A stretch of DNA of 64,000 bases. Origin: Terrimonas ferruginea DSM 30193. Its GTDB lineage: Bacteria > Bacteroidota > Bacteroidia > Chitinophagales > Chitinophagaceae. Of this stretch, positions 8,391-18,102 are shown piece after piece. The stretch covers positions 276,416-340,415 of the forward strand of contig NZ_KE384398.1 of NCBI RefSeq assembly GCF_000425585.1. The letters are read 5' to 3'. The position numbers and the translations under genes were made by a program. Each line of letters opens with the position of its first letter. The first letter of the stretch is position 1. A model generated the notes under the pieces. It was not told the DNA's origin. It saw only the letters and a program-made list of their open reading frames with translations, and ran no database searches.

Positions 8391-11300
8391 TCAGTATCCG
8401 GGTTCCTGGTTTTCTTTTTGTTTCAAATATTTTTCCAATAGCTTATCAATGTCTTTGAACTTGTAAGCTTCTTCATGATAACCGGTAAGTTCACCATTGG
8501 TCTTTAAATCAGCCTGATCCAGCGCATAGGGACCTGCTACGCCCAGCATCGGAAAATTGAGCGCATCGTCGCTTATTTGAAATAAGAATACGCGGAATTC
8601 CTTTCCTTTCCATTTTACTTTTTTCTCTTTTACAAATTCAACAGCCGGTGTCCATTCTTCATAATCGAAATAACTAAGCAATTCCGACTCAGCGAAGGAA
8701 CGCTGGTTTTTATATTTGGCGGGGAAAAGCGATTGATTACCGGTTGTGTCCAGCAGTGAATAAAGATCACGGCGGTAGAGCGGCTTACCTGCCAGTTCAT
8801 TGAGCGACTTCGCCGGTACCGGCTGTTTCATGCGGATCAACGAACTGACCCCTTCATTCAGCGCAGCCGGCATCTCAGGTGAAAGAAATCCGCGTATGCG
8901 CGATGCAACAGCTGTGTCGGGGAAATAACCAAGCAGGTGCAACATGTCGACATAGCTATATCCTTCGTTGTCGATATCATCCTGCGACCAGGGTTGGCGC
9001 AGATAGCTATCAGCTTGTTTTAAAATCACCGGCAGGTAAGGACGCACGGCTTCTTTGCCGAGTTGATCGTCTTTCAGTAACCGGTCGGTGACGCCGATAA
9101 CTGCCAGGGACATATGCGGCTTCGATAACAGTTGCAACAAGCCCGGATACAAAGTCCTGGTGAGTTCCAGTGAATCATATATTCGGTAGGAGAAAGTGAA
9201 CGTACCCGTGCTGTCGGGTGAAGGCGTTTTTTCCAATAATATCTTCAGCAGTGCCTGGTAGGCATAGGCCGATTTTATGGAAGCAAGACCATGTATGATA
9301 TCGTCCTGCATCCTGTCATTGGTGGCGGGAATTTTCGCGTATTGTTCCGTCAGAAAATCGACCGTGGCATCGTCACCGATGTTGTAAAGTTTACCAGCCA
9401 GTTGAAAACGTATGCGGAAATAATCGTAGTGCAACGTATCACCGGGGATTTCTGTTACGATCAACTGCCGCAGCCGCGGAAGATCTTTTGTTGTAAACTC
9501 ATGGGAGTATAAGGCACTCCGCGCTTTGAAATAGGTAGCCGAATCTGTAGACAAAACATCGTTCAGCAATTTATCACTCTTGCTTTCTCTATTCGCTGTA
9601 TAATTGCGGGTGAAGGTGAACGAATCAAAGAAGGGCTGATAACGTTTGGCCAATGCATCTTTTTCCTGCTGTACAACCAGTAAAATATATAATGAATCGC
9701 CGTGTAAGCTAATGCGTAGTTGTTTCGCTGTATGACTGTTGGCCTTCACCATCGTCCATTCAAGGCCGGGGGCCGTTCCGTTTCTCACCTCACGTTTGCT
9801 CAATACACTGTCTGTTTCGAGTTCATATCGCGTCATCGTTTCTTCGAGAAACTTGAGCGTATCCTTTATCTCCGTGTAATCGCCGATGCTTTGTTTTTCG
9901 ATGCGGTAAGAAGTAGCATCAACAGGGTTGCTGCCGACATATACCCAATCTTCGAGCAGTACGCCGGAAGGGTCTTCGCCGGTTTCTCTTTTCAATAAAG
10001 CGGAAGGAAGTTTCACCCGGAAATCTCCATCGGGAGAAACCTGTTCTGTCCAGACGGGAGCGGGATAATCCAGCAAACGGAAAGAAGCAAAGAATGCGCT
10101 GTCCTTGTCGGGTGCCGCATTGCGGGGTACGCCGCTGATTAGCTGGTACACGCGGTTGCCGCGGATCAGGGTGAACGACTTGAGCCGGAGGTCTTCATCT
10201 TTTGCAAAACCCTGTGCCTGGTAATAAGCATACCCGAAGCGTTCGCCCCACTCGTCTTTTACATCGTTCAACTGCGCATGATAACCGGCACGTAATTCTT
10301 CAAAATAAGCAGAGTCGCTTTCTAATACGAGGCCGGCTTTGAGGTCGAGCACCTGTACAATATTATACTGCGTGTTGGCAATATCCAGCAGGTCCCAGGA
10401 GCGTGAAGAAAAAGACTGGCCGTCCTGGCGGCTTTCCAACGATTTGCTGCGGCGGTACTGACCGGGCCAGGTGATGGCAAAATAACCCGTCGTGTCACTT
10501 TGTACAACACTATTTACTGCCAGTTTTTTGGGCGCCTCCAACGGTTTGAAAGAATTAAAAAAGCGCTGACTATTGTTGTTCTTTTTATTAAGGGAAGCAT
10601 CTCCGCCATTCATCAACATATAAACAGAACCGTTGCCAACAAGATAACGGATCTTATACCGGTAGGTTGAATAACTCATCGTTCCTTCCAGTCCGGCCAT
10701 GCCGTTGTGCGTAACCTTCTTCATATCCTTTACCTTTTCCTTCATCCGTTTGCGCAACGCATCTATTTCCGCCTGTTCGCTGGTATAGGATTTTGCAAAA
10801 CTTCCCGCCATGTACATTTCCTGGTCCAGTATATCGTAAGCCATTTTCATGTGAAGGGCTTCTCCGAAAACATTAAAATCGGTTGTCTTGCCAGGCATTT
10901 CTATGCTGAATGTACCGGCATCGTCCGACACAGGTTTCCAGGCGATGGCCGCCACTTTTTTCCGGTAAACATCGGGGTCGATCTTTGCGGAGCCGAACAC
11001 AGGCTCGACGGTAAACCCTTTTTTGCGCAGCAATACGATCACGCCTTCTGTTCCGGGAAGATGTGCAGTGCCAACGGTGAAGAACATACTGCGTATACGT
11101 CCCAGGCTATCCATCCGGTCGGCCATCTTATAATTGCGGCGGATGAGCTGGATATCTTCCATCACTTTGTTCTTCGATTGCAGGAACATGGTGTCAACCG
11201 CGTTGAGATCCTGTGCAAGGTAGATGGAGATCATTTTTTCCATCATGGCTCTTGCAGGCATCTGCAGGCTGTCGATATCCTTATCAGTTACGCCGCGTCC

Positions 11301-11852
11301 TATTTCGTCCAAGATTTGTAACTGATCCGTCACATCTTCAATACCACCGGCCCATTTGCCCATTCGCGTAGCGAGTGCATAGAGATACATATCGAGAATG
11401 ACCGGCATCTTCTCCGTTTTGAACATACCGGCTATGATTTCCTGGCGGATTTTTTTCAACGCGCGTATTTCGCGTTTGCTTAACCGCTTTTCCGTGCCGG
11501 GAGGTGGCTCAAGTATATCTTCCACATCAGTAAGTGCGGGAGGAGGTTCTTTTACATCGTCACTGCCATAAATTTTTTCGTCTACCGCTTTTTGCAAAAT
11601 CGAATCGAGGTATTCATGCACATCGATTTCCATTGCAAAGCCTTCGGCTTTTTCCAGGTAATGATAGAGCGAATCGCTGAGATGAAAAATGCGTTTGTCC
11701 TGGAGATGCATACTGCCAAAGAGATAAGAATCTTTGGTCAACCCGTTTCCGGATATGCGCCACAGCAGGGTGGATGGCCAGGAAGAAGATTGAGCGGAAG
11801 AAGATAAAACGCAGAAGCACAGAACGCCCAATGAAAGCAGGATACGTTTCAT
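8391..11852 (-). CDS. Large TraB/GumN family protein with three internal repeats
   Basis: 1153 residues from the ATG at 11852, which begins a clear signal peptide (MKRILLSLGVLCFCVLSSSAQ). The open frame extends 54 codons further upstream but that part is not protein-like. Residues about 25-285 form a TraB/GumN domain with the two GxxH motifs, FGSMHL (46-50) and VGTAHLPG (near 259). This is followed by three modules of about 150 residues each (about 285-437, 438-590, 591-745), each ending in FF-x-SF (FFNSF, FFASF, FFDSF). The final 400 residues are mostly helical and may be HEAT-like. TraB-family proteins are suspected metalloproteases, but activity is unproven here. Typical TraB/GumN proteins are near 300 residues, so this one is greatly extended. 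Confidence 0.8.
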   Translation of the reverse strand: MKRILLSLGVLCFCVLSSSAQSSSWPSTLLWRISGNGLTKDSYLFGSMHLQDKRIFHLSDSLYHYLEKAEGFAMEIDVHEYLDSILQKAVDEKIYGSDDVKEPPPALTDVEDILEPPPGTEKRLSKREIRALKKIRQEIIAGMFKTEKMPVILDMYLYALATRMGKWAGGIEDVTDQLQILDEIGRGVTDKDIDSLQMPARAMMEKMISIYLAQDLNAVDTMFLQSKNKVMEDIQLIRRNYKMADRMDSLGRIRSMFFTVGTAHLPGTEGVIVLLRKKGFTVEPVFGSAKIDPDVYRKKVAAIAWKPVSDDAGTFSIEMPGKTTDFNVFGEALHMKMAYDILDQEMYMAGSFAKSYTSEQAEIDALRKRMKEKVKDMKKVTHNGMAGLEGTMSYSTYRYKIRYLVGNGSVYMLMNGGDASLNKKNNNSQRFFNSFKPLEAPKKLAVNSVVQSDTTGYFAITWPGQYRRSKSLESRQDGQSFSSRSWDLLDIANTQYNIVQVLDLKAGLVLESDSAYFEELRAGYHAQLNDVKDEWGERFGYAYYQAQGFAKDEDLRLKSFTLIRGNRVYQLISGVPRNAAPDKDSAFFASFRLLDYPAPVWTEQVSPDGDFRVKLPSALLKRETGEDPSGVLLEDWVYVGSNPVDATSYRIEKQSIGDYTEIKDTLKFLEETMTRYELETDSVLSKREVRNGTAPGLEWTMVKANSHTAKQLRISLHGDSLYILLVVQQEKDALAKRYQPFFDSFTFTRNYTANRESKSDKLLNDVLSTDSATYFKARSALYSHEFTTKDLPRLRQLIVTEIPGDTLHYDYFRIRFQLAGKLYNIGDDATVDFLTEQYAKIPATNDRMQDDIIHGLASIKSAYAYQALLKILLEKTPSPDSTGTFTFSYRIYDSLELTRTLYPGLLQLLSKPHMSLAVIGVTDRLLKDDQLGKEAVRPYLPVILKQADSYLRQPWSQDDIDNEGYSYVDMLHLLGYFPDTAVASRIRGFLSPEMPAALNEGVSSLIRMKQPVPAKSLNELAGKPLYRRDLYSLLDTTGNQSLFPAKYKNQRSFAESELLSYFDYEEWTPAVEFVKEKKVKWKGKEFRVFLFQISDDALNFPMLGVAGPYALDQADLKTNGELTGYHEEAYKFKDIDKLLEKYLKQKENQEPGY

Positions 11853-11886
11853 AGTTGAAGATAGTCTTGGTTTGCTGATGCAAAGT

Positions 11887-12004
11887 AATGTGTAAATGTG
11901 GAAATTAAACAGCCGGCGGCCGTAAATACTGGAGGCAACAACCACTTTTGTTGCATGCACATTTTCACATGGCCCCCGCCTTTGGCGGGGCACATCTTCA
12001 CATT
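11887..12004. repeat. Intergenic inverted-repeat element, AATGTG type (copy A)
   Basis: The element starts with AATGTGTAAATGTG and ends with CACATCTTCACATT, which are near inverted copies. Inside are AAACAGCCG (11907-11915), CACATTTTCACAT (11958-11970) and a GC hairpin CCCCGCC-TTT-GGCGGGG (to 11990). It lies between the TraB-like gene and glpR and shares its organisation with copies at 40468-40647 and 41882-42052. Confidence 0.8.
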
Positions 12005-12020
12005 CCGCAGGCACTGCGGA

Positions 12021-12785
12021 TTAAACGATAGTCACTTCAATTCCCATGCCCTTCAGCATTTCCACCGTATGCTCTGAAATGCCGGCATCGGTGATTACCT
12101 GTTCCACATCCTCGAGACCGCAGATGCGGCCAAAACCGCGCTTGCCGAATTTACTGGAGTCGGCCAGCACTATTGTTTTTTGCGAAGCGGCGATCATTTT
12201 GCGGTTGAGTTGGGCTTCCATCACGTTGGTGGTACTCAGCCCAAACTCCATGTCAATGCCGTCGACACCGAGAAACAGCTTGCTGCAGGAAAAATCATCC
12301 AGCACTTTTTCGGCATAGATGCCGGTGGCGGAAGACGAACTTTTGCGGAGAATGCCACCCAGTAACAATACTTCGATACCGGGATGCACATTTAATTCGG
12401 TGGCCACGTTGAGCGCCGCCGTGATCACCGTCACCGTTCCTTCCGGTTTGATGCAGCGGGCCAGCGATAACACACTCGTGCCGGAAGCAATGATCACACA
12501 ATCATTCGGTTCAATCAATGCCGCCGCTACCATACCGATCCGGTGCTTTTCTTCCGCATGAATTTTCTCCTTTTCATTAACCGGCCTGTCGACTGTATAG
12601 GGATTGATGGAAGTACCTCCACCGTGCGTGCGGAAAAGCAGGCTTTTGTCTTCCAGCAATTTCAGGTCCTTACGGATGGTTACGGATGACACGTCTAATT
12701 CGCGGCAGAGGTCTACCACACTTACTTTTCCTTCCTTTTTGAGCCGGGAAAGAATATGTTGATGCCGTTCGGCTAACGTACGCAT
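12021..12785 (-). CDS. glpR: DeoR/GlpR family transcriptional repressor
   Basis: 254 residues, the family length. The N-terminal DeoR helix-turn-helix is at about 6-57 (RHQHILSRLKKEGKVSVVDL, then DVSSVTIRKDLKLLE and RTHGG). The C-terminal sugar-phosphate sensor domain at about 75-235 contains the VIIASGTSVLSLARCI and FLGVDGID patterns typical of the family. It is divergent from glpD and next to glpK and glpF, so it is very probably the glycerol-3-phosphate-responsive repressor GlpR, with glycerol 3-phosphate as the expected inducer. The shared intergenic region holds several TTCGAA-like palindromes that could be its operators. The identity as GlpR rests on context; the family assignment rests on the sequence. 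Confidence 0.88.
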   Translation of the reverse strand: MRTLAERHQHILSRLKKEGKVSVVDLCRELDVSSVTIRKDLKLLEDKSLLFRTHGGGTSINPYTVDRPVNEKEKIHAEEKHRIGMVAAALIEPNDCVIIASGTSVLSLARCIKPEGTVTVITAALNVATELNVHPGIEVLLLGGILRKSSSSATGIYAEKVLDDFSCSKLFLGVDGIDMEFGLSTTNVMEAQLNRKMIAASQKTIVLADSSKFGKRGFGRICGLEDVEQVITDAGISEHTVEMLKGMGIEVTIV

Positions 12786-12882
12786 GGGTCAATACTTAAA
12801 AATTAAGCGTCAAATTAAACCGATCTGCCTGGATTTCAAAAAGATAAATCTGTCAGGATCGCACCACGAACAGGCGTTCGGC

Positions 12883-12928
12883 AATTCGAAACCAAATGAA
12901 ATAATTATGAATTTTTCAAATTTCGAAA
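12883..12928. promoter_or_regulatory. Two TTCGAA boxes in the glpR-glpD intergenic region
   Basis: AATTCGAAA (12883-12891) and the palindrome TTTCGAAA (12921-12928) lie between the divergent glpR and glpD genes. They resemble half-site pairs expected for a DeoR-type repressor. Binding by GlpR is an inference. Confidence 0.4.
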
Positions 12929-12947
12929 TATTTCTTTTAGAGAACAA

Positions 12948-12955
12948 TATTTTTG
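12948..12955 (+). promoter_or_regulatory. Candidate -7 element of glpD
   Basis: TATTTTTG is an exact TAnnTTTG match, 73 bases before the glpD start and just upstream of the operator candidate at 12983-13005. No good -33 TTTG is visible. Confidence 0.4.
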
Positions 12956-12982
12956 CTTTACTTTCATTTCACTATCTATTTG

Positions 12983-13005
12983 TTTCGTTTTAAGTAAAAA
13001 CGAAA
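12983..13005. promoter_or_regulatory. Candidate GlpR operator in front of glpD
   Basis: The inverted repeat TTTCGTTTT - 5 bases - AAAACGAAA has perfect 9-base arms, and a further direct half-site ACGAAAG follows at 13010-13016. It lies between the putative glpD promoter and start. The TTCG...CGAA core is like the E. coli GlpR consensus. Confidence 0.55.
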
Positions 13006-13028
13006 GATAACGAAAGAAGGAAGTAATT

Positions 13029-14630
13029 ATGCTCACAGCCGCAACCAATGATTTTCATCGTACTGATCTGCTTGATAAAATGGCGCACGATCCCGCCCCA
13101 TTTGACCTGATCGTGATCGGCGGAGGTGCAACGGGATTGGGCATAGCACTCGATGCGGTTTGCCGTGGCTACCGGACCCTGCTCGTAGAACAGGCCGATT
13201 TTGCCAAAGGCACTTCGAGCCGCAGCACCAAACTCGTACACGGCGGCGTCCGCTACCTCGCACAGGGAGACGTAAAACTCGTCCGCGAAGCCAGCATCGA
13301 AAGAGGCCTGCTTCACCGCAACGCACCACATCTCGTGAAAGACCAGACCTTCATCGTTCCGGTCTACTCAACCTGGGAAAAACTGAAATACACCATCGGG
13401 TTGAAAATATATGATTGGATCGCCGGCCGCTTACGCCTCGGGCCTTCGGTTTTCATTTCACGCAAAGACGTATTGGAAAAGATACCCGGCATCCGGCCCG
13501 AAGGCCTCAAAGGCGGCGTTCTTTATCACGACGGACAGTTCGATGATGCGCGGCTCGCCATCAATCTTATGCAGAGCATTCAGGACAATGGCGGACACAT
13601 CATCAATTACATGAAAGTGACCGGACTGCTCAAAGATGAAACAGGTTTTGTTGCAGGCGTTAAGGTTACAGACACCGAAACAGACACACATTATACATTC
13701 CGCAGTAAAACGGTTATTAATGCTACCGGTGTTTTTGTTGATGATATTCTTCGTATGGACGAACCGGGTCACGCAGCGAGCATTTGTGTAAGCCAGGGAG
13801 TTCACCTGGTGTTTGATAAAAAGTTTTTTCCATCATCCCATGCTTTGATGATTCCGCGCACAAGCGATGGACGTGTATTGTTTGCAGTTCCCTGGCATGA
13901 TAAAGTAGTAGTCGGCACTACCGACACGCCGGTAGCAGAAGCTTCGCTCGAACCAGTGGCTTTGGAAAAAGAGATCCGGTTTATCCTGGACACCGCGGCG
14001 GCTTATTTTATTGAAAAACCACAGCGCAGTGATGTATTGAGCGTGTTTGCCGGCCAACGTCCGCTTGCCGCTCCGCAAAAAGCCAATCAGAAGACAAAAG
14101 AAATTTCGAGAAGTCATAAGATAGTCGTTTCTCCCTCTAACCTGTTTACGATCCTTGGTGGTAAATGGACAACGTACAGAAAGATGGGAGAAGACATGAT
14201 AGACCGGATTGAAAAAGAAATGAACTGGGCCCACAAACCGGCAACCACGGCCAACCTGCACATACATGGTTATGTGGCAAAGGCAGACTGGTCCGATCCT
14301 TTTTATTTCTATGGCAGCGATGCCATACCCTTAAAGGAAAGTATCAACGGCAGTGCCGGTCAATGGTTAAGCGAATCGCTGCGTATTCATCCGGCGCAGG
14401 TGCGATGGGCAGTAGAACATGAGATGGCGCGCACCGTGGAAGATGTACTGGCAAGAAGAACACGCGCCTTGTTGCTCGACGCCAAAGAAAGCGTACGCAT
14501 TGCTCCTGCTGTGGCATCGATCATGGCAACCACACTCGGTCAGGACAAAGCATGGGAATTACAACAGATAGAACAATACCAGCAATTGGTGGAAACTTAT
14601 ATCCTGGAGAAGCTGCCCGTACACATATGA
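13029..14630 (+). CDS. glpD: Glycerol-3-phosphate dehydrogenase/oxidase (FAD)
   Basis: 533 residues, the usual GlpD length. It oxidises glycerol 3-phosphate to dihydroxyacetone phosphate at the membrane and passes electrons to the quinone pool or oxygen. The FAD-binding motif GGGATGLG is at 31-38, followed by the GTSSRSTKLVHGGVRYL signature and the FAGQRPL / ILGGKWTTYRKM segment of the family. The C-terminal domain covers roughly 400-533. The start has a purine-rich region (GAAGGAAG) before ATG. It is divergent from glpR and precedes the SusC-to-glpF unit by 250 bases. Glycerol 3-phosphate produced by GlpK would be its substrate. Confidence 0.95.
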   Translation: MLTAATNDFHRTDLLDKMAHDPAPFDLIVIGGGATGLGIALDAVCRGYRTLLVEQADFAKGTSSRSTKLVHGGVRYLAQGDVKLVREASIERGLLHRNAPHLVKDQTFIVPVYSTWEKLKYTIGLKIYDWIAGRLRLGPSVFISRKDVLEKIPGIRPEGLKGGVLYHDGQFDDARLAINLMQSIQDNGGHIINYMKVTGLLKDETGFVAGVKVTDTETDTHYTFRSKTVINATGVFVDDILRMDEPGHAASICVSQGVHLVFDKKFFPSSHALMIPRTSDGRVLFAVPWHDKVVVGTTDTPVAEASLEPVALEKEIRFILDTAAAYFIEKPQRSDVLSVFAGQRPLAAPQKANQKTKEISRSHKIVVSPSNLFTILGGKWTTYRKMGEDMIDRIEKEMNWAHKPATTANLHIHGYVAKADWSDPFYFYGSDAIPLKESINGSAGQWLSESLRIHPAQVRWAVEHEMARTVEDVLARRTRALLLDAKESVRIAPAVASIMATTLGQDKAWELQQIEQYQQLVETYILEKLPVHI

Positions 14631-14880
14631 AAATTAAGTGTTGATTGTTTACAACAAATTCATGTTGACGTAACAATATCTTAATAACGATTATCGACTG
14701 CCAATATGAAAAAGAAATTTCTTTGCCAACCGGAAGAAAAGGAACAACCTATAGTTAAAAGAAGCATTCTCCACCAGGATGTTTTCAAGTTGTTTCCTGT
14801 CCCGCCATTTCTTATCCCGGTTGCTGTCACATCTATCCATCGTAAGTTCTACGTTTTTTAAACCAACAACCTCAACAGTT

Positions 14881-17800
14881 ATGAGAGTAGCATTTTTTGC
14901 TGTCACCAAACTCCCTGTAAAATTTTTGCTATGGAGTTTATGTTTGCTGGCCATGAGCACAATTGCTCACGCGCAGCAAAAAGACATCAGCGGCAAAGTC
15001 ACAAGCAAAACAGACGGCTCGCCGCTGGCTAAGGCCACTGTGGTGGTAAAAGGTACTTCCCGCGGTACTTCCACCAACGAGGAGGGCACCTTCACGATCC
15101 GCGCTGCAGCAAATGAAACCCTCAGCGTTTCCGCTGTCGGTTACCTGCCGGTAGAATTGTCCGTAGGAGCCAACACTTCTCTCAGTTTTGAATTGACCGA
15201 AGACTCCCGCGAAATGGAAACCGTAGTCGTTACCGCACTCGGCATCCGCCGCGAAGAGAAAGCGCTCGGCTACTCCGTTTCTAAAGTAAACGGCGAAGAG
15301 GTGACCAACGCCATGTCCAACAACTGGACCAACTCCCTTACCGGCAAAGTAGCCGGCCTCAACCTGTTGAAGTCCGGTGGCGGTCCTTCCGGCACCAACA
15401 AGATCATCCTTCGTGGTGAGAATTCACTGAACGGAACCAGTGAAGCACTCATCGTGGTGGACGGTGTAATCATCAGCGGCTCCAGCGGTCAGATGACCGG
15501 CACCGGAAGTTCCTCTTATCTCCAGGGCGAATCGCCTGTCGATTTTGGTACCAGCCTCAATGATATCAATCCTGAAGACATCGAATCCGTTACCGTATTG
15601 AAAGGTCCCGGCGCTGCTGCATTGTATGGCGCACGTGGTGCCAATGGTGCAATCATCATCACCACCAAATCCGGCAACAACGCCAAGAAAAAAGGGCTCG
15701 GCATTACCTATAACATGAATGCTTCCATCGACAAGATCAACCGCTGGCCCGATTATCAGTATGAGTTCGGACAGGGTGCTACCGGTCAGCATACCTGGTA
15801 TTCTTATAACGATTCTGAAGACGGACCAAGCACACGCAGCACCAGCTCTGCATGGGGACCCTCCTTCAACGGACAATCATATTATCAATACGACCCGGTT
15901 ACACGCACCAAAAGTGAAGTGCGCACACCCTGGGTTCCTTATAAAAATAACCGCAAGGATTTCTTCGAAACTGGTAAGAATCTCATCAACACGCTCACCA
16001 TCGATGGCGGAAATAAAAACACGTCAGTCCGTCTTTCGCTGACCAACCTCAAGAATAGCTGGATCATTCCCAACACCGGATATGATCGCAACACAGTGGC
16101 GTTGTCTGTGAACCAGAAAATCTCCGACAAGCTGACGATCGCTACCAAAGTAAACTACACCAATAAAAAAACGGATAACCTTCCTTCTACCGGTTACAAT
16201 AACCAGTCGATCATGTATTTCATCAGAGGCATGGTTCCCAATGCCAACCTAGACTGGTTCAAGGATTATTGGGTACCCGGACAAGAAGGTATTGCGCAGA
16301 CACGCCCCTTCAGCAGCCTGCTCGACAACCCCTATCTCATTTCTTATGAAATGCTGAACAAGTCTAACCGCCACGGTGTGATCGGTAATATCTCTGCAAC
16401 TTATAATTTCACCAAAGACCTGAGCCTGATGGTGCGCACCGCGCTCGACTTTGCCTCAGAGTTTCGCTCGCAACAACGTCCTTTCGGCGTAAACAAATTT
16501 GCAGAAGGCATGTTCCGTACGCAGAACATATTCACCCAGGAGATCAACTCCGACTTCCTGCTGCGCTACAATACACGTTTCTCGCGCAAAATCCGCGCGG
16601 GCTTCTCCGCCGGCGGCAACAGCATGACCAACCGTTATATCCGCGACGAACTCCGTGCCGACCAGCTGAATTATCCGGCTATTTATACATTGGCCAATAC
16701 CAAAAACCCACTGGTCGCACTTCCCTATCGCGCCAATTACAAAGTGAATAGTTTCTATGCGCTGGCACAAGCTTCGTATGATGATTTTATTTTCATCGAC
16801 GCCACCGCGCGCCAGGACTGGGCAAGCACATTGGCCACACCAACTTCTACCAAGAACACCGGATTCTTTTATCCCTCTGTTAATGGCAGCGTAGTGGTTT
16901 CTGAAAAGGTAAAAATGCCGGCGCCCATTTCCATGTTGAAAGTCCGTGGTTCATGGGCACGCGTGGGTAGCGGTGGCATTGTTCCTTACCGCACTTCCTA
17001 CACCTATGATCCGACCTTGTTCCCCGGTGGTGCAAGCAACCCCACTGCTATCGCCAACCCGGATCTTAAATCATTGCTCACCACCAGCGTGGAAGCAGGT
17101 CTCGATATCCGTTTCTTCAAAAACAAATTGAACGTCGACATTGCCGTTTACCGCAACAATACCAAGAACGATATCTTCCGTGTACCGGTTGATCCTTCCT
17201 CCGGTTATTCGGCCATTATTGCCAATGCCGGTCTCGTACGCAACCAGGGCATAGAAATTCAGGTGAATGGCAATGTACTCACCACAAAAAGCGGTTTCAG
17301 TTGGAACGTTTTCGGTACTTATACTGCTAACCGCAACCGGGTGGTTGAACTCGTAGACGGAACCGACACCTATGTAATGTCGACCGGTCCTGCAAACCGT
17401 GGCTCTATCGAAGCCCGTCCCGGCGGTCGCATGGGCGATCTGTATGGTATCGGTTATGAACGCAGCCCGGATGGCCAGATCATCTACAATGATCAGGGCA
17501 TGCCTACACGCACCACGGCCGTTAAATATCTCGGCAATACCAATGCTAAATGGAAAGGAAGCATCGGCAGCGAACTCAAGTATAAAAACTTCCGTTTCAA
17601 TTTCCTGTTCGACGGACAGTTCGGTGGCGTAGCTTATTCACTCACGCACGCAGTATTGATGGAAGAAGGCAAGTTGAAAAAATCTGTTCCCGGCCGTTAT
17701 AACGGTATCATCGGTGATGGTGTGCGCTGGGATGCGGTCAACAACAAGTACGTTCCCAACGACATTCTCGTTACCAATGTTCAGGCTTACTACGATGCGC

Positions 17801-18084
17801 ACTTCAACCGCGACAACATCGAGTCCAACACGTTCAGCACAGACTTCATCAAGTTTCGTGAAGCACGTCTCGATTATAGTTTACCAACAAGACTCACCAA
17901 CAAGCTGAAACTGACGCGTGCATCGATCGGTGTATATGGACGCGATCTTTTCGTCATTACCAAATGGCCCTCATTCGATCCGGAGTTCGGCACACTGAAT
18001 GATGGCCAGATCAATGCCGGATTTGAAATCGCACAGTTTCCGTCAACACGCTCAATGGGTATAGCTCTTACCGTAGGTTTTTAA
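14881..18084 (+). CDS. SusC/RagA family TonB-linked outer-membrane receptor
   Basis: 1067 residues from the ATG at 14881, which opens a normal signal peptide (to about residue 32, IAHAQQ). The longer upstream frame is rejected because it adds a non-signal sequence. Residues about 36-115 form a carboxypeptidase-regulatory-like domain (GKVTSKTDGSPLAKATVVVKG, in part). The TonB plug follows (ETVVVTALGIRREEKALGYS, then NSLTGKVAGLNL and VLKGPGAAALYGARGANGAI), then the barrel ending in ALTVGF. It should import a large nutrient across the outer membrane using TonB energy. It is first in an eight-gene series ending with glpF, so the likely substrate contains glycerol phosphate. The true ligand cannot be read from the receptor. 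Confidence 0.93.
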   Translation: MRVAFFAVTKLPVKFLLWSLCLLAMSTIAHAQQKDISGKVTSKTDGSPLAKATVVVKGTSRGTSTNEEGTFTIRAAANETLSVSAVGYLPVELSVGANTSLSFELTEDSREMETVVVTALGIRREEKALGYSVSKVNGEEVTNAMSNNWTNSLTGKVAGLNLLKSGGGPSGTNKIILRGENSLNGTSEALIVVDGVIISGSSGQMTGTGSSSYLQGESPVDFGTSLNDINPEDIESVTVLKGPGAAALYGARGANGAIIITTKSGNNAKKKGLGITYNMNASIDKINRWPDYQYEFGQGATGQHTWYSYNDSEDGPSTRSTSSAWGPSFNGQSYYQYDPVTRTKSEVRTPWVPYKNNRKDFFETGKNLINTLTIDGGNKNTSVRLSLTNLKNSWIIPNTGYDRNTVALSVNQKISDKLTIATKVNYTNKKTDNLPSTGYNNQSIMYFIRGMVPNANLDWFKDYWVPGQEGIAQTRPFSSLLDNPYLISYEMLNKSNRHGVIGNISATYNFTKDLSLMVRTALDFASEFRSQQRPFGVNKFAEGMFRTQNIFTQEINSDFLLRYNTRFSRKIRAGFSAGGNSMTNRYIRDELRADQLNYPAIYTLANTKNPLVALPYRANYKVNSFYALAQASYDDFIFIDATARQDWASTLATPTSTKNTGFFYPSVNGSVVVSEKVKMPAPISMLKVRGSWARVGSGGIVPYRTSYTYDPTLFPGGASNPTAIANPDLKSLLTTSVEAGLDIRFFKNKLNVDIAVYRNNTKNDIFRVPVDPSSGYSAIIANAGLVRNQGIEIQVNGNVLTTKSGFSWNVFGTYTANRNRVVELVDGTDTYVMSTGPANRGSIEARPGGRMGDLYGIGYERSPDGQIIYNDQGMPTRTTAVKYLGNTNAKWKGSIGSELKYKNFRFNFLFDGQFGGVAYSLTHAVLMEEGKLKKSVPGRYNGIIGDGVRWDAVNNKYVPNDILVTNVQAYYDAHFNRDNIESNTFSTDFIKFREARLDYSLPTRLTNKLKLTRASIGVYGRDLFVITKWPSFDPEFGTLNDGQINAGFEIAQFPSTRSMGIALTVGF

Positions 18085-18102
18085 CCTGAAAAAACTAACA
18101 AC

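Noticed and set aside
11853-12014. Upstream extension of the TraB-like protein by 54 codons
   Set aside because: The extension is translated from the AATGTG repeat element, and a clean signal peptide starts at the ATG at 11852.
14706-14861. A 51-codon frame between glpD and SusC (MKKKFLCQPEEKEQPIVKRS...)
   Set aside because: It has no recognisable family, no signal, and lies in the leader region of SusC where chance frames of this size are common. A leader peptide cannot be excluded, but nothing in the sequence supports it.
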